A stretch of DNA of 64,000 bases from Hoeflea sp. IMCC20628. GTDB taxonomy: Bacteria > Pseudomonadota > Alphaproteobacteria > Rhizobiales > Rhizobiaceae. A program made the position numbers and the translations under genes. Below are positions 18,349-27,388 of the stretch, one piece after another; position 1 is the stretch's first letter; each line of letters begins with the position of its first letter. The stretch lies in NCBI RefSeq assembly GCF_001011155.1, contig NZ_CP011479.1, positions 2,746,501 to 2,810,500 of the forward strand, given 5' to 3'. Below the pieces are notes generated by a model. That model made no database searches and had not been told where the DNA came from. It saw only the letters and a list, made by a program, of their open reading frames with translations.

Positions 18349-19835
18349 TGAGTTCTCAATCACTTTCGCGCAATACTGAATCTGTTGAATCCAGTGACCA
18401 CGCAAACACCCTCGACCCGCAGACCGCCAAAGCAGGCAGGCAGGCGCGGCCTTTGCGCTTCATCACCTGCGGCTCGGTGGACGACGGCAAGTCGACACTA
18501 ATCGGCCGGCTGCTGTGGGACACCAAGGCGGTCAAGGAAGATCAGGCGGCGACGCTGAGACGCGATTCCACCGGCAAGCAGAACGAACTCGGCCTGCCCG
18601 ATTTCGCGCTGCTGCTCGACGGGCTGCAGGCCGAGCGCGAACAGGGCATCACCATCGATGTCGCCTACCGCTATTTCGCCACCGACCGGCGTTCGTTCAT
18701 CGTCGCCGACACGCCCGGCCATGTGCAGTACACCCGAAACATGGCGACCGGCGCCTCGACCGCTGATCTCGCCGTGCTGCTGGTCGATGCCCGCGCCGGC
18801 ATTCTGGAACAGACCCGGCGCCATGCGACAATCGCGGCGTTGATGGGCATCCGGCAGTTCGTGCTGGCGGTCAACAAGATCGATCTCGCGCACTATGACG
18901 AGGCCGGATTTCGCGCAATCACCCGGGATTTCAAGGAAATCGCGCTGTCGCTTGGCGTGCGCCAGGTGATTGCCATTCCGGTCTCGGCGCTGAAGGGCGA
19001 GAACATCGTGCTGCGCGGCGATGATGTGATGCCATGGTATTCCGGCCCGACGCTGGTCGAGGCGCTGGAAAAAGCCACCCAGCGCACGGGCCAGACCACC
19101 GGCTTCCGGCTTCCGGTTCAGCGGGTCTCGCGGCCCGGCGAGGGCTTTCGCGGCTATCAGGGCACGGTTGCCGGCGGCTCGATCAAGCCCGGCGACAGTG
19201 TTGTGGTGCTGCCCTCGGGCGTCGAGGCCAATGTCAAAGCCATCGTCACCTATGACCTGGTGCGTAATGCCGCCGTTCACGGCGACGCCATAACGCTGGT
19301 GCTCGACCGCCCGGTTGACGTGGCCCGCGGAGACATGATCGCTGCCATCGACCAGCGTCCGCAGACCGGCCGCGCGTTTACCGCCCGGCTGGTGGCCTTG
19401 TCGCAAGACGGCATCGTACCCGGAAAACGCTATTGGCTGAAGGCCGGCTCACGCCGCCAGCGGGTGATGGTGCGCCCGACCTCGGCGCTGGATCTGACCA
19501 CAGGCAACTGGGATGACGCGCCGTTTCTCGCCATGAACGGCATCGGCGTGGTCGAGCTCGATTTCGAGGAGACGGCGATCTTCGATGCCTATGAGACCAA
19601 CCGCGAGACCGGCGCCTTTATCCTGATTGATCCCGAAACGCTCAACACCGTGGCAGGCGGCATGATCGATGGCAAACGCTCGAAATCCGGTCGCTTTGAC
19701 GCCTTGCCCGACGCCGACCGCGCCACAGTCACCCTGCCCGCACGGCTGCTGGAAGCGTTCCTGAAAACCGAATTTGCCCGTGCGCATGCCGGCGAGATCC
19801 GGGTGACCGGGCCTGAGGAGGTTGATGCGGAGTAG
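18348..19835 (+). CDS. cysN: Sulfate adenylyltransferase subunit 1 CysN (GTPase)
   Basis: A 495-residue regulatory GTPase of ATP sulfurylase. GTPase motifs are GSVDDGKSTLIGRLLWD (P-loop), DTPGHVQYTRNMATGAS (G3) and NKIDL (G4), and EREQGITIDVAYRYF is the effector region. The chain ends after the elongation-factor-like beta-barrel domains, with no fused CysC kinase such as that of NodQ or some CysNC proteins. It is the last gene of the cysH-cysD-cysN cluster. Confidence 0.95.
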   Translation: MSSQSLSRNTESVESSDHANTLDPQTAKAGRQARPLRFITCGSVDDGKSTLIGRLLWDTKAVKEDQAATLRRDSTGKQNELGLPDFALLLDGLQAEREQGITIDVAYRYFATDRRSFIVADTPGHVQYTRNMATGASTADLAVLLVDARAGILEQTRRHATIAALMGIRQFVLAVNKIDLAHYDEAGFRAITRDFKEIALSLGVRQVIAIPVSALKGENIVLRGDDVMPWYSGPTLVEALEKATQRTGQTTGFRLPVQRVSRPGEGFRGYQGTVAGGSIKPGDSVVVLPSGVEANVKAIVTYDLVRNAAVHGDAITLVLDRPVDVARGDMIAAIDQRPQTGRAFTARLVALSQDGIVPGKRYWLKAGSRRQRVMVRPTSALDLTTGNWDDAPFLAMNGIGVVELDFEETAIFDAYETNRETGAFILIDPETLNTVAGGMIDGKRSKSGRFDALPDADRATVTLPARLLEAFLKTEFARAHAGEIRVTGPEEVDAE

Positions 19836-20043
19836 AGTGAGGATCGGGACCGATTTGCCTGTTTGCCAATTGGCCCCCTTGCTTCTGGCCATCCCTACCC
19901 GCGAACTGACGGCAGGCGACTCAAAATGAGATTGCAAGAATGGTGCCCGCCTTCGAGCACGAAGATTTCGAGTATGCACTGGGACTTTGACGCACAGCCG
20001 ATGACGAAGATTTCGATCACTGCCGATACTGCAGCTGTCAGTC

Positions 20044-22122
20044 TCAGCTTTCCCCCATGGATTTTATCAGTTCGGCGCCACCGGTCAGCACCACCTCTCC
20101 GACGGGCGCTGCAAGGGCCCATTGGACGCCGGTCGGGGCGTAGTCAAGGTCGACCTTGCCGCCCACGGATATCGCCGCCATGCGCTCGATTACAGTACGG
20201 CCGAAGCCGCTGTCTTGAGGCGGCGCCACCGGTGGGCCGCCATGTTCGTGCCACCGGATCCGGAATGTCTTGCCGTCTTCGACGGTATCCCAGTCTATCG
20301 AGACCGTGCCCGCAGTTCCCGACAGCGAGCCGTATTTCAGCGCATTGGTCGACAGTTCGTGCAGCGCCATGCCGATGCCTTGTGCAGCCGTCGGAGTGAA
20401 GACCATCTCGGGACCCTCGATCCTGATGCGATTGGCTTGCACCTCCTCGCCAAGATGCCTGAGTTGCGATTCGACCAGATCCCTGACGCTGACACCGCCC
20501 CAGTTGCCCTGCACGATCAGATCCTGCGATCCCGACAGGGAAAACAGCCGCTGCGAAAACCGGTCGATGAACTCTGCCGGCGGACTGGCGCGGGCGGTCT
20601 GACGCGCCATGGAGATAACCACTGTCAGCAGGTTCTTGGAGCGATGGTTTACCTCGCGCATCAAATACCGAATATGCTCGTCATATCGTTGCCGTTCGGA
20701 CAGATCATAGAAATTGCACACAACTACCAGGCGACCGTCGGGCATGGTTATGCGTTCGAGTTTCCAATCGTAGGATTCGGTGACCTCGCTGTCGCGCCTG
20801 CGCTCTGTGGTTGCAGGCGCATGATAGGGCTCTCCGGTTGCCAGCGTGTGCCGAAAGAGGCCAATGGCCTCCTCCGCGAAAGGAGCCGGCCAGATGACCC
20901 GCAGTGCTTCGGCAAAATCGCGACCGATCAGAGGACGCACATTGGCAAAGACCGGTTGGGCACCATCACTGACATGGGCAAGGCGAAAGTCGGCATCCAC
21001 GGTGTAGATTCCGAAGGGAGAGCCGGTGACCAGGTTCTGGAATGTGCTGTGGGAGGTTTCGAGCGCCTCCATCATCGCTTTACGGTCGGAAACATCAATG
21101 CCGGACGGGATCAGGTTGACGATCTTGCCGTCTCTGTCGAAAAGCGGCGCCAGTTGAAAATCGATCCATATCAGCTGCCCGCCGGCGACCTGGACCTGGA
21201 TATCATAGCGAACGGTGTCCCCGTCCCGCACGCGCTCGCAGGATTCCTGTATCTGTTTCTGGGTCTCCGGCGCATAGCTCCACCAGTAGCAATCCCAGAA
21301 CTTCTTGCCGATGACGTCCTTGGCGTCGATCCCAGCGGCATCCAGAGGCGCGCGGTTGGCCTCGACAAGGGTGCCGTCAGGCTCCAGCACACCGACAAAG
21401 GCGAAGAGGTTGTCGAGAATGCTGCGCAGCCTTTGCTCGGCCCGGCGCTCTTCAGTGACGTCACGATGCACGCTTGAGGCACCGATGAAGTTGCCGGACG
21501 CTGAGCGAACCGGCGCGGCCGTGACTGCAATGGTGCGCAACTGGCCAGATCTGGTTTGACGCGTCACGTCGAAATGCTGGAGTTCGCCGGCGACGATTTC
21601 CGCAATGTAGTCCTGGGCCCTTCGCGGCCAGTCGGGAGGATAGATCATTTCGATGGACTGGCCGACCATACCTCCGCGGTCATATCCATAGAGCTTCTCG
21701 GCGGCGGCATTCCAGCTGGTAATGTGGCCGTCAAGATCAAAGGCGATCACGGCATCGGGCATGGTGGCGACGATTGCCGCGAGATTTCGGGTGTTCTGTT
21801 CGGCGTGGGTCAGCTCGATTTTCGCCAGTTCCCTGGTCGTGATGTTGCGATGGGAGATAAGGACAAAGCGCTCCCCACCGAGTTCAAGCGGTGTCGCGAT
21901 CAACTCGAACCAGCGCTGCTCGGTTTTGGAGTGACAGGGGTATTCAACTTGAAACTGTTTGGCACCAGAAAGCACCTTGGCCAATCCGGCTTCGACCTGC
22001 GCAGCCAGCATATCGCCCTTGGCGGCGCTCTCGCGACAGATGTGGATGTAATTTTGGCCGAGATAATGGTGGGTCGGATCACCGTTGTTTTCGCTGCTGA
22101 ACTGCCGCCAGATTTCATTCAC
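20044..22122 (-). CDS. Multi-PAS HWE-family sensor histidine kinase, N-terminal PAS interrupted by a stop codon
   Basis: The intact frame from GTG 22122 encodes 692 residues: the rest of a first PAS domain (1-100), three more PAS domains (about 110-230, 235-345 and 355-475) and a kinase domain with the phosphoacceptor H493 in REVNHRSKNLL, HELSTNALKYG (N box) and RWHEHGGPP (the W-x-E of the HWE family). No membrane segment is seen, so it is a cytosolic sensor. Upstream in the same frame, from GTG 22227, the residues DAMPDGVAIM are followed by TAG (22146-22144), then QDGTIRCVNEIWRQF. These are contiguous parts of one PAS domain, so the ancestral gene reached 22227 and has acquired a nonsense codon. 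Expression from the internal GTG is possible. No response regulator is adjacent. Confidence 0.8.
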   Translation of the reverse strand: MNEIWRQFSSENNGDPTHHYLGQNYIHICRESAAKGDMLAAQVEAGLAKVLSGAKQFQVEYPCHSKTEQRWFELIATPLELGGERFVLISHRNITTRELAKIELTHAEQNTRNLAAIVATMPDAVIAFDLDGHITSWNAAAEKLYGYDRGGMVGQSIEMIYPPDWPRRAQDYIAEIVAGELQHFDVTRQTRSGQLRTIAVTAAPVRSASGNFIGASSVHRDVTEERRAEQRLRSILDNLFAFVGVLEPDGTLVEANRAPLDAAGIDAKDVIGKKFWDCYWWSYAPETQKQIQESCERVRDGDTVRYDIQVQVAGGQLIWIDFQLAPLFDRDGKIVNLIPSGIDVSDRKAMMEALETSHSTFQNLVTGSPFGIYTVDADFRLAHVSDGAQPVFANVRPLIGRDFAEALRVIWPAPFAEEAIGLFRHTLATGEPYHAPATTERRRDSEVTESYDWKLERITMPDGRLVVVCNFYDLSERQRYDEHIRYLMREVNHRSKNLLTVVISMARQTARASPPAEFIDRFSQRLFSLSGSQDLIVQGNWGGVSVRDLVESQLRHLGEEVQANRIRIEGPEMVFTPTAAQGIGMALHELSTNALKYGSLSGTAGTVSIDWDTVEDGKTFRIRWHEHGGPPVAPPQDSGFGRTVIERMAAISVGGKVDLDYAPTGVQWALAAPVGEVVLTGGAELIKSMGES

Positions 22123-22143
22123 GCATCGGATGGTCCCATCCTG

Positions 22144-22146
22144 CTA
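22144..22146 (-). other. In-frame TAG splitting the first PAS domain of the kinase
   Basis: Read on the minus strand, codons for DGVAIM are followed by TAG and then by QDGTIRCVNE in the same frame. PAS domains of this type read continuously through this point. A single substitution would explain it; a sequencing error cannot be excluded. Confidence 0.75.
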
Positions 22147-22423
22147 CATGATGGCGACGCCGTCCGGCATGGCGTCAATCACCGGCTGCAACGCCAGTTC
22201 GACTGGTTCCGGATCAAGCTGTCTCACGTATCAACCACCCCATCAATGCCCTTACTCAAAACTCCTATCTGGAAAACTATACGATCTGCGACACCTTGAC
22301 TACAGGTGCAGCGCTGAGGAGGTGCAACCTGCCGGCAATGGCATCGGTTCGGGATTGTGGCTGCAGTGCAATCGGCAGGCTGCCGCCGGCCGTGCCGATA
22401 TTGCGCTGCCATCGCGAGGGTTT

Positions 22424-23686
22424 CTATGTGTCTTTGACGACGCGCTGGACAACAGCCCGCAGGCTCAGCCCCTGAACAACAACGGTGAACAGAACCAGCG
22501 CATAGGTGGCGGCGAGAATGACCGACTTTTCGGGGCCCTCCGGGATTGAAAGCGCCAGAGCGATGGAGATGCCGCCGCGCAATCCTCCCCATGTCAGCAC
22601 CGGAATTGTACCCCGTGTGAAGCTATAATTCGCACTCAAGGCAAGCACCGGAATGGCCACCGCCAACAAACGCGCGCACAGGACGAGCGGTATCGCCACC
22701 ACGACCAGCCAGCCAAAAGACGAGTCGAGGCGCAGAACCAGCACTTCAAGGCCAATGAGAAGAAAAAGCACCGAGTTCAGGATCTCGTCGACAAGCGTCC
22801 AGAACCCGAACAGATACCGCTCTGTCTGGTCGCTCATCGCATCATGCAGGCCACGGTTGCCGATCAGGACACCGGCAACAACAACTGCAATGGGACCGCT
22901 CATATGCAGCTTGGCCGCAAGCGTGTAGGTGCCCGCAACCAGCGCCAGCGAGATCAGCACCTCGATCGGATAATCATCGATCGCACGCATTGCCCGGTAG
23001 GCTATGTAGCCGGTGGCAAAACCGAGCACGGCGCCGCCCAATGCCTCGATGAAGAAAAGTTCGCTGACCTCAACCAGATCAATACCGCCGCCCGAGGCGC
23101 TAATTGCGGCCGCCATCAGGACGGTAAAGATGACGACGCCGACGCCATCGTTGAAGAGCGATTCGCCGACCATTTCGGCCTTGAGGATTGCCGGAACATG
23201 AACCGTCTTGAGGGTGGACAGGACGGCCACCGGATCGGTCGGGCTGATCAGAGCACCGAACACCAGTGCCCAGGAGAAGGCGATGGGAACGCCAAGCGCA
23301 CCGGCGGCAAACCAGAAGCCGACGCCGACAATCACGGTGGAGAGCAAAACCCCGACCGTTGCCATCGAGCCGACAACCCAGGCCCGGTCACGCAAGCGCT
23401 CGAGATCGACATGCAAGGCGCCCGCAAACAGCAGAAAAGCCAGCATGCCGTCGAGCACGGTTTTCTGAAAATCGATTTCCCGAATGATCCGCGCCAGATC
23501 TGCATAGGGAAGCACTCCGGGAAAGATGAACTCAGCACCGATAAGCACGAGCGAGGCGACAAGCCCCATGACGAGCAGACCAATCGTGTGCGGCAGCCGG
23601 ATGATGCGATGGTTGATCCAGGCAAACGCAGCCGTCAGAACCAAAAATATTGAAACGAGATCGTAAACTGTCAGCATGTCGAGCAA
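22424..23686 (-). CDS. Sodium:proton antiporter (CPA1/NhaP type)
   Basis: A 420-residue membrane protein with about 12 transmembrane segments. SWALVFGALISPTDPVAVLSTLK carries the TDP motif and GESLFNDGVGVVIFTVL the ND motif of CPA1 antiporters, both central to cation exchange. TWGGLRGGISIALALSIPEGPEK is the conserved late segment with the key Arg. It exchanges Na+ (or K+) for H+ across the inner membrane and would serve pH or salt homeostasis. It lies upstream of the kinase gene on the same strand with about 200 bases between them. Confidence 0.92.
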   Translation of the reverse strand: MLDMLTVYDLVSIFLVLTAAFAWINHRIIRLPHTIGLLVMGLVASLVLIGAEFIFPGVLPYADLARIIREIDFQKTVLDGMLAFLLFAGALHVDLERLRDRAWVVGSMATVGVLLSTVIVGVGFWFAAGALGVPIAFSWALVFGALISPTDPVAVLSTLKTVHVPAILKAEMVGESLFNDGVGVVIFTVLMAAAISASGGGIDLVEVSELFFIEALGGAVLGFATGYIAYRAMRAIDDYPIEVLISLALVAGTYTLAAKLHMSGPIAVVVAGVLIGNRGLHDAMSDQTERYLFGFWTLVDEILNSVLFLLIGLEVLVLRLDSSFGWLVVVAIPLVLCARLLAVAIPVLALSANYSFTRGTIPVLTWGGLRGGISIALALSIPEGPEKSVILAATYALVLFTVVVQGLSLRAVVQRVVKDT

Positions 23687-24101
23687 GGCCTAAAAGAAAG
23701 AGTATAGCGCAAACGACGTCGGGAGCCATGTGCGGAAGCCTGAAGAATCAAGGTCGAGGCTAAGCCTTAACAACATCTGACTGACGCGCTTGATAAACAT
23801 CAAAGAGATCTGCGGCAGATGATTACCGCTAATACTCGAATTCGGACGCAAGCGCATTGAAATGCGGTGCGAGTACGCCCCTGCAACAGGACTCCATAAA
23901 CCGCGACACGGTCGAAGCTGTTTTGAAGCTCTTCGCCGCAAGTTTGGAGGACAGATCATTTCGATAGATTGACCGACCATTCCGTCGCGGTCATATCCAT
24001 AGAGTACCTTGCAACGGCTGAGAGAAACTAAAGGATTGGCAGTTTTGCGCCGAAAGGTGTAATATTGGCAAAACTGTGATTGCCGATTCCGGAGCAACGA
24101 C
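23687..24101. other. Intergenic region with gene debris upstream of the RTX protease
   Basis: About 415 bases without an intact gene, lying between divergent starts. It contains the PAS-domain remnant listed separately. A minus-strand open frame of about 160 codons crosses the region but only a short part of it resembles a protein domain, so I read it as debris. Confidence 0.6.
23946..24004 (-). pseudogene. PAS-domain fragment duplicated from the sensor kinase gene
   Basis: These 59 bases match positions 21635-21693 inside the kinase gene at 52 of 59 positions without gaps. Translated on the minus strand, they give YGYDRDGMVGQSIEMICPP against YGYDRGGMVGQSIEMIYPP in the kinase. The similarity stops on both sides, so this is a remnant of a related kinase gene or a partial duplication. 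It lies in the gap between the antiporter and the RTX protease. Confidence 0.7.
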
Positions 24102-26012
24102 ATGAGCCTTCTGACCGACAGTATTGATGCAATAACATTTGATCTTGGCCCTGACGAAACTCCTATCGAAAGTATTAACACGTCAGGCGCAAGCCCTTAC
24201 GTTATGAACTTTCAATATGCATCAAGCCAGCCGGCTGATCTTTGGAATACCTATACTGGATGGACATCTTTCTCCGCAGCGGAAAAAGCCACCTACCGTG
24301 GGCTGCTTGATTATGTCGAGACGCTCATCAACGTGACTTTTCAGGAAGTTAGCGGATCTTCGGATCCTGATATGAACGTAGGGAAAGTCCAGATTGATGA
24401 TGCTGCTGGAAAAGGCGGCTTTCAGTATTACTACACTACAAGTGGCCAAACCGCGACGCTGACCGACTATGACGCTTTCACGGTGTTTGAAAACGACATT
24501 TCGCTTGAATCCGGTTCTGCCGACCTGATCCTGCATGAGATCGGCCACGCGCTGACCCTCAAGCATCCGTTTTCCGGCAGCCCGGTGTTGCCTACGGCCT
24601 ACGACAACAACAAATACACGATCATGTCCTACACCTCCAATCCAGATACCGGGTTGGACAATGAAGGCTATCTTGCTTTTGATATTGCGGCCCTGCAGCA
24701 GCGCTGGGGCGCGAACATGAACACCGCGACCGGCAATGATGTCTACACAGGCCCACGAATTCCGACCGTAGACGTGATCTGGGACGCAGGGGGCACCGAC
24801 AAGCTTTCCGCATTCGGATATTCAACCGACGTGTTGATTGATCTGAATGAAGGCGCCTTTTCGAGATTCGGCACAAATGACGATGTGGCCATCGCCTATG
24901 GCGTGGTGATCGAGAATGCCACCGGCGGCAACAGCCATGACCTCATCATCGGCAACGCACAGGCAAACACCCTTGCAGGCGGCAACGGCAACGACAATCT
25001 GTCCGGTGGCGGCGGCAATGATTACTTCATCGGTGGAAATGGCATCGACACCTATGATGGCGGCTCCGGTTCCGACACGGCCCGGTTCGACGGCAATGTC
25101 GGCTGGCGGGTCGATCTTGGAACGGGCACTGCCAAGGTCGGCTCCCAGACCGAAATGCTGACATCGATCGAGAACGTTGTCGGATCCAATGGCAATGACA
25201 CCATTACAGGCACCGCCTATTCCAATGACCTGTATGGCGGCAATGGCGATGACATGCTGATCGGCGGCGGCGGCATTGACGATTATTATGGCGGTTCGGG
25301 TAGCGATACCGTCGACCTATCGGGCAGTAATTCGAAATGGCGGGTTGATCTCGGCAACGACACAGCCGAAATGACGACGGCAACAGGCAATGTCTACAAT
25401 GTTGATTTTGAAAATATCGAATCTGTCATCGGACCGCGCAACAGCCTGACCTTGCTGGGAACCAGCGGCAACGAGGAAGCACGAGGCAACAGTTTCGCCG
25501 ATATCTTCTACACCCGCGGCGGCGTTGACGAGTTCCATGGCAGCTATGGCAGCGACACGGTCTCGTTCAGCGGCTACGGCGAAGGCCTGACCATTCGTGG
25601 ATCGGCAGGCTATGGCCGGCTTGGTGACGGCACCCAGGTGACGACTTTCACCGGGATCGAGAACATCTTCGCGACGTCTGAGGACGATGACATCACCGGC
25701 ACGGCCGGCAACAACACCATCGTCGGCCGTTCGGGCGCCGACCGCATCAATGGCGGCTCCGGTAACGACATCATTCAAGGTGGGCTGGGCCGCGACCTGC
25801 TGACCGGAGGACGCGGCAACGACACCATCGACGGCGGCAGTGACCCGAATGACTACGCCTTCTTCTCGGGCAATCAGAGCCAGTACAATATCTCCACCTC
25901 AGCCGGTGGTGTCACGACGGTCGAATGGATCGGCCCCGGCAACGGCGACGGCACCGACACGCTGACCAACATCGAGTTCCTCGGCTTTGATGACGGGTTT
26001 TATTACGTTTGA
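24102..26012 (+). CDS. RTX metalloprotease (serralysin-like, M10B)
   Basis: A 636-residue secreted zinc protease. The zinc-binding motif HEIGHALTLKHP (H145, E146, H149, H155) and the Met-turn IMSY (M175) identify a metzincin of the serralysin group. From about residue 280 to 620 there are many glycine-aspartate nonapeptide repeats such as GGNGNDNLSG, the calcium-binding RTX beta-roll, and the chain ends with a C-terminal block (TDTLTNIEFLGFDDGFYYV) of the kind recognised by type I secretion. No N-terminal signal peptide is present, as expected for that route. No ABC exporter, membrane fusion protein or protease inhibitor gene is adjacent. Confidence 0.92.
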   Translation: MSLLTDSIDAITFDLGPDETPIESINTSGASPYVMNFQYASSQPADLWNTYTGWTSFSAAEKATYRGLLDYVETLINVTFQEVSGSSDPDMNVGKVQIDDAAGKGGFQYYYTTSGQTATLTDYDAFTVFENDISLESGSADLILHEIGHALTLKHPFSGSPVLPTAYDNNKYTIMSYTSNPDTGLDNEGYLAFDIAALQQRWGANMNTATGNDVYTGPRIPTVDVIWDAGGTDKLSAFGYSTDVLIDLNEGAFSRFGTNDDVAIAYGVVIENATGGNSHDLIIGNAQANTLAGGNGNDNLSGGGGNDYFIGGNGIDTYDGGSGSDTARFDGNVGWRVDLGTGTAKVGSQTEMLTSIENVVGSNGNDTITGTAYSNDLYGGNGDDMLIGGGGIDDYYGGSGSDTVDLSGSNSKWRVDLGNDTAEMTTATGNVYNVDFENIESVIGPRNSLTLLGTSGNEEARGNSFADIFYTRGGVDEFHGSYGSDTVSFSGYGEGLTIRGSAGYGRLGDGTQVTTFTGIENIFATSEDDDITGTAGNNTIVGRSGADRINGGSGNDIIQGGLGRDLLTGGRGNDTIDGGSDPNDYAFFSGNQSQYNISTSAGGVTTVEWIGPGNGDGTDTLTNIEFLGFDDGFYYV

Positions 26013-26123
26013 GGTGATAGCGGGCTGGAGATCAGCGCTTTATCTTGTGAAGCTGGCTGACCCCCGACGTTCGGCTGCATAGGGCTGTCCGGGGTTAGTG
26101 GCGGGTCTCGGTCGGCATCGATT

Positions 26124-26546
26124 CTAACGGCACGCAGCACACAACCCGCGCAATTCAACCACCGCCTTCTTGACAGTGAAGCCATCCTCGCGGGCGAGAT
26201 CGCGCAGCCGGGTTTCCAGCGCTTCATCGGAGATCTCTGTTACCTTGCCGCAGGTTTCGCAGATGGCGAAGGCGATGGTCTGGTGGGTGTCGCAACCGGG
26301 GTGGCTGCAGGCGACGAAGGCGTTGAGGCTTTCAAGCCGGTGGACCATGCCGGTCTCGACCAGCTTGTCGAGCGCGCGGTAGACCTGCAGCGGCGCGCGG
26401 AACCCGTCATCGCGCAACTGGTCGAGAATGGTGTAGGCCGACAATGGTCCCTCGGCGCGGGACAGCGCACCGAACACCAGCGACTGGTTCTTGGTCAGGT
26501 CGGACGGAGCACGCCCGTGATCATGGCTGTGGGTGTCCCGGTTCAT
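26124..26546 (-). CDS. zur: Zinc uptake regulator Zur (Fur family)
   Basis: A 140-residue Fur-family repressor. The winged HTH spans about residues 20-85 (LSAYTILDQLRDDGFRAPLQVYRALDKL). Metal-binding residues include the Cys pairs in AICETCGK and GLCAACR, with His and Cys residues in ACSHPGCDTHQ. An N-terminal HSHDHGR stretch adds histidines. The ATG at 26546 overlaps the znuB stop (ATGA); the frame extends further into znuB but that part is not Zur. With Zn2+ bound it should repress znuA and znuC-znuB-zur. Confidence 0.93.
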   Translation of the reverse strand: MNRDTHSHDHGRAPSDLTKNQSLVFGALSRAEGPLSAYTILDQLRDDGFRAPLQVYRALDKLVETGMVHRLESLNAFVACSHPGCDTHQTIAFAICETCGKVTEISDEALETRLRDLAREDGFTVKKAVVELRGLCAACR

Positions 26547-27388
26547 GATGAGGTTCCGCCTGCTTTGGCTGGAGGAGTCCGGCCACGCACGAGCCGCATG
26601 ATCAGTGTGCCGATGGGAGACATGGCGACCAGAAACAGGACAAGGGCGGCGACGACAATGCTCGGACCGGACGGCGTGTCCCATCTCAGCGAGCTTTCAA
26701 GACCAAGCACGATGGCTGCCATGCCGGCAAGCGAGGCGAAGACTGCCATCTGCTCTGGCCCCGAGGCAAAGCGCCGGGCGGTGGCGGCGGGAATGATCAG
26801 CATGGCGGTGATCAGCAACACACCGACAATCTTGATCGACATGGCAATGACCGTAGCCATCAGGATCATGAAGATGAGATTGGCGCGGTCGGGATGCATG
26901 TCTTCGGCTTCCGCCAGTTCGGCGCTGACGGTGGCTGCAAACAACGGCCGCCAGATCAGGGCCAGCACCACCAACACGGCTACGCCACCAGTCCAGATGA
27001 CGGCGATGTCGATCTTGGAGACAGCCAAGATGTCGCCGAACAGCAGGCCCATCAGATCCATGCGGACCCAGGTCATGAAGGCCAGCGCGACAAGACCCAA
27101 GGCAAGGGCTGAATGCGACAAAAGACCGAGCAGCGCGTCGGAGGACAGCGTGGCGCGTTTTTGCAGCAGCAGCAGGGCGAGCGAGATCAGCACCGAAACC
27201 GCAAAGACGGCGAGCGTTATGTTGATCTCGAACAGGAAGGCCAGCGCCACGCCGAGAAGCGCAGCATGGGACAGCGTATCGCCAAAATAGGCGAGCCTGC
27301 GCCAGACGACGAAGCAGCCAAGCGGGCCTGCGACGAGCGCGACGCCAAGACCGGCAAGAATGGCACGGGTGAAAAAGTCATCCAGCAT
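26543..27388 (-). CDS. znuB: Zinc ABC transporter permease ZnuB
   Basis: A 281-residue ABC-3 type permease with seven to nine hydrophobic segments. It begins MLDDFFTRAILAGLGVALVAGPLGCFVVWRR and has YFGDTLSHAALLGVALAF, the conserved coupling region of this family. The ATG at 27388 gives the normal N terminus; the frame continues 43 codons upstream inside the histidine-rich end of znuC, which is not permease sequence. It overlaps znuC by 11 bases and zur by 4, so all three are one transcript. Confidence 0.93.
   Translation of the reverse strand: MLDDFFTRAILAGLGVALVAGPLGCFVVWRRLAYFGDTLSHAALLGVALAFLFEINITLAVFAVSVLISLALLLLQKRATLSSDALLGLLSHSALALGLVALAFMTWVRMDLMGLLFGDILAVSKIDIAVIWTGGVAVLVVLALIWRPLFAATVSAELAEAEDMHPDRANLIFMILMATVIAMSIKIVGVLLITAMLIIPAATARRFASGPEQMAVFASLAGMAAIVLGLESSLRWDTPSGPSIVVAALVLFLVAMSPIGTLIMRLVRGRTPPAKAGGTSS

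Noticed and set aside
23690-24181. A 163-codon minus-strand frame upstream of and into the RTX protease
   Set aside because: Only about 20 residues resemble a PAS domain; the rest has no pattern, and it overlaps the protease start. Treated as a remnant instead of a gene.
24900-25860. The repeated GGxGxD-coding DNA in the RTX gene as a tandem-repeat or CRISPR-like array
   Set aside because: Repeat units are imperfect, in frame, and encode calcium-binding nonapeptides; there are no constant repeats with unique spacers.
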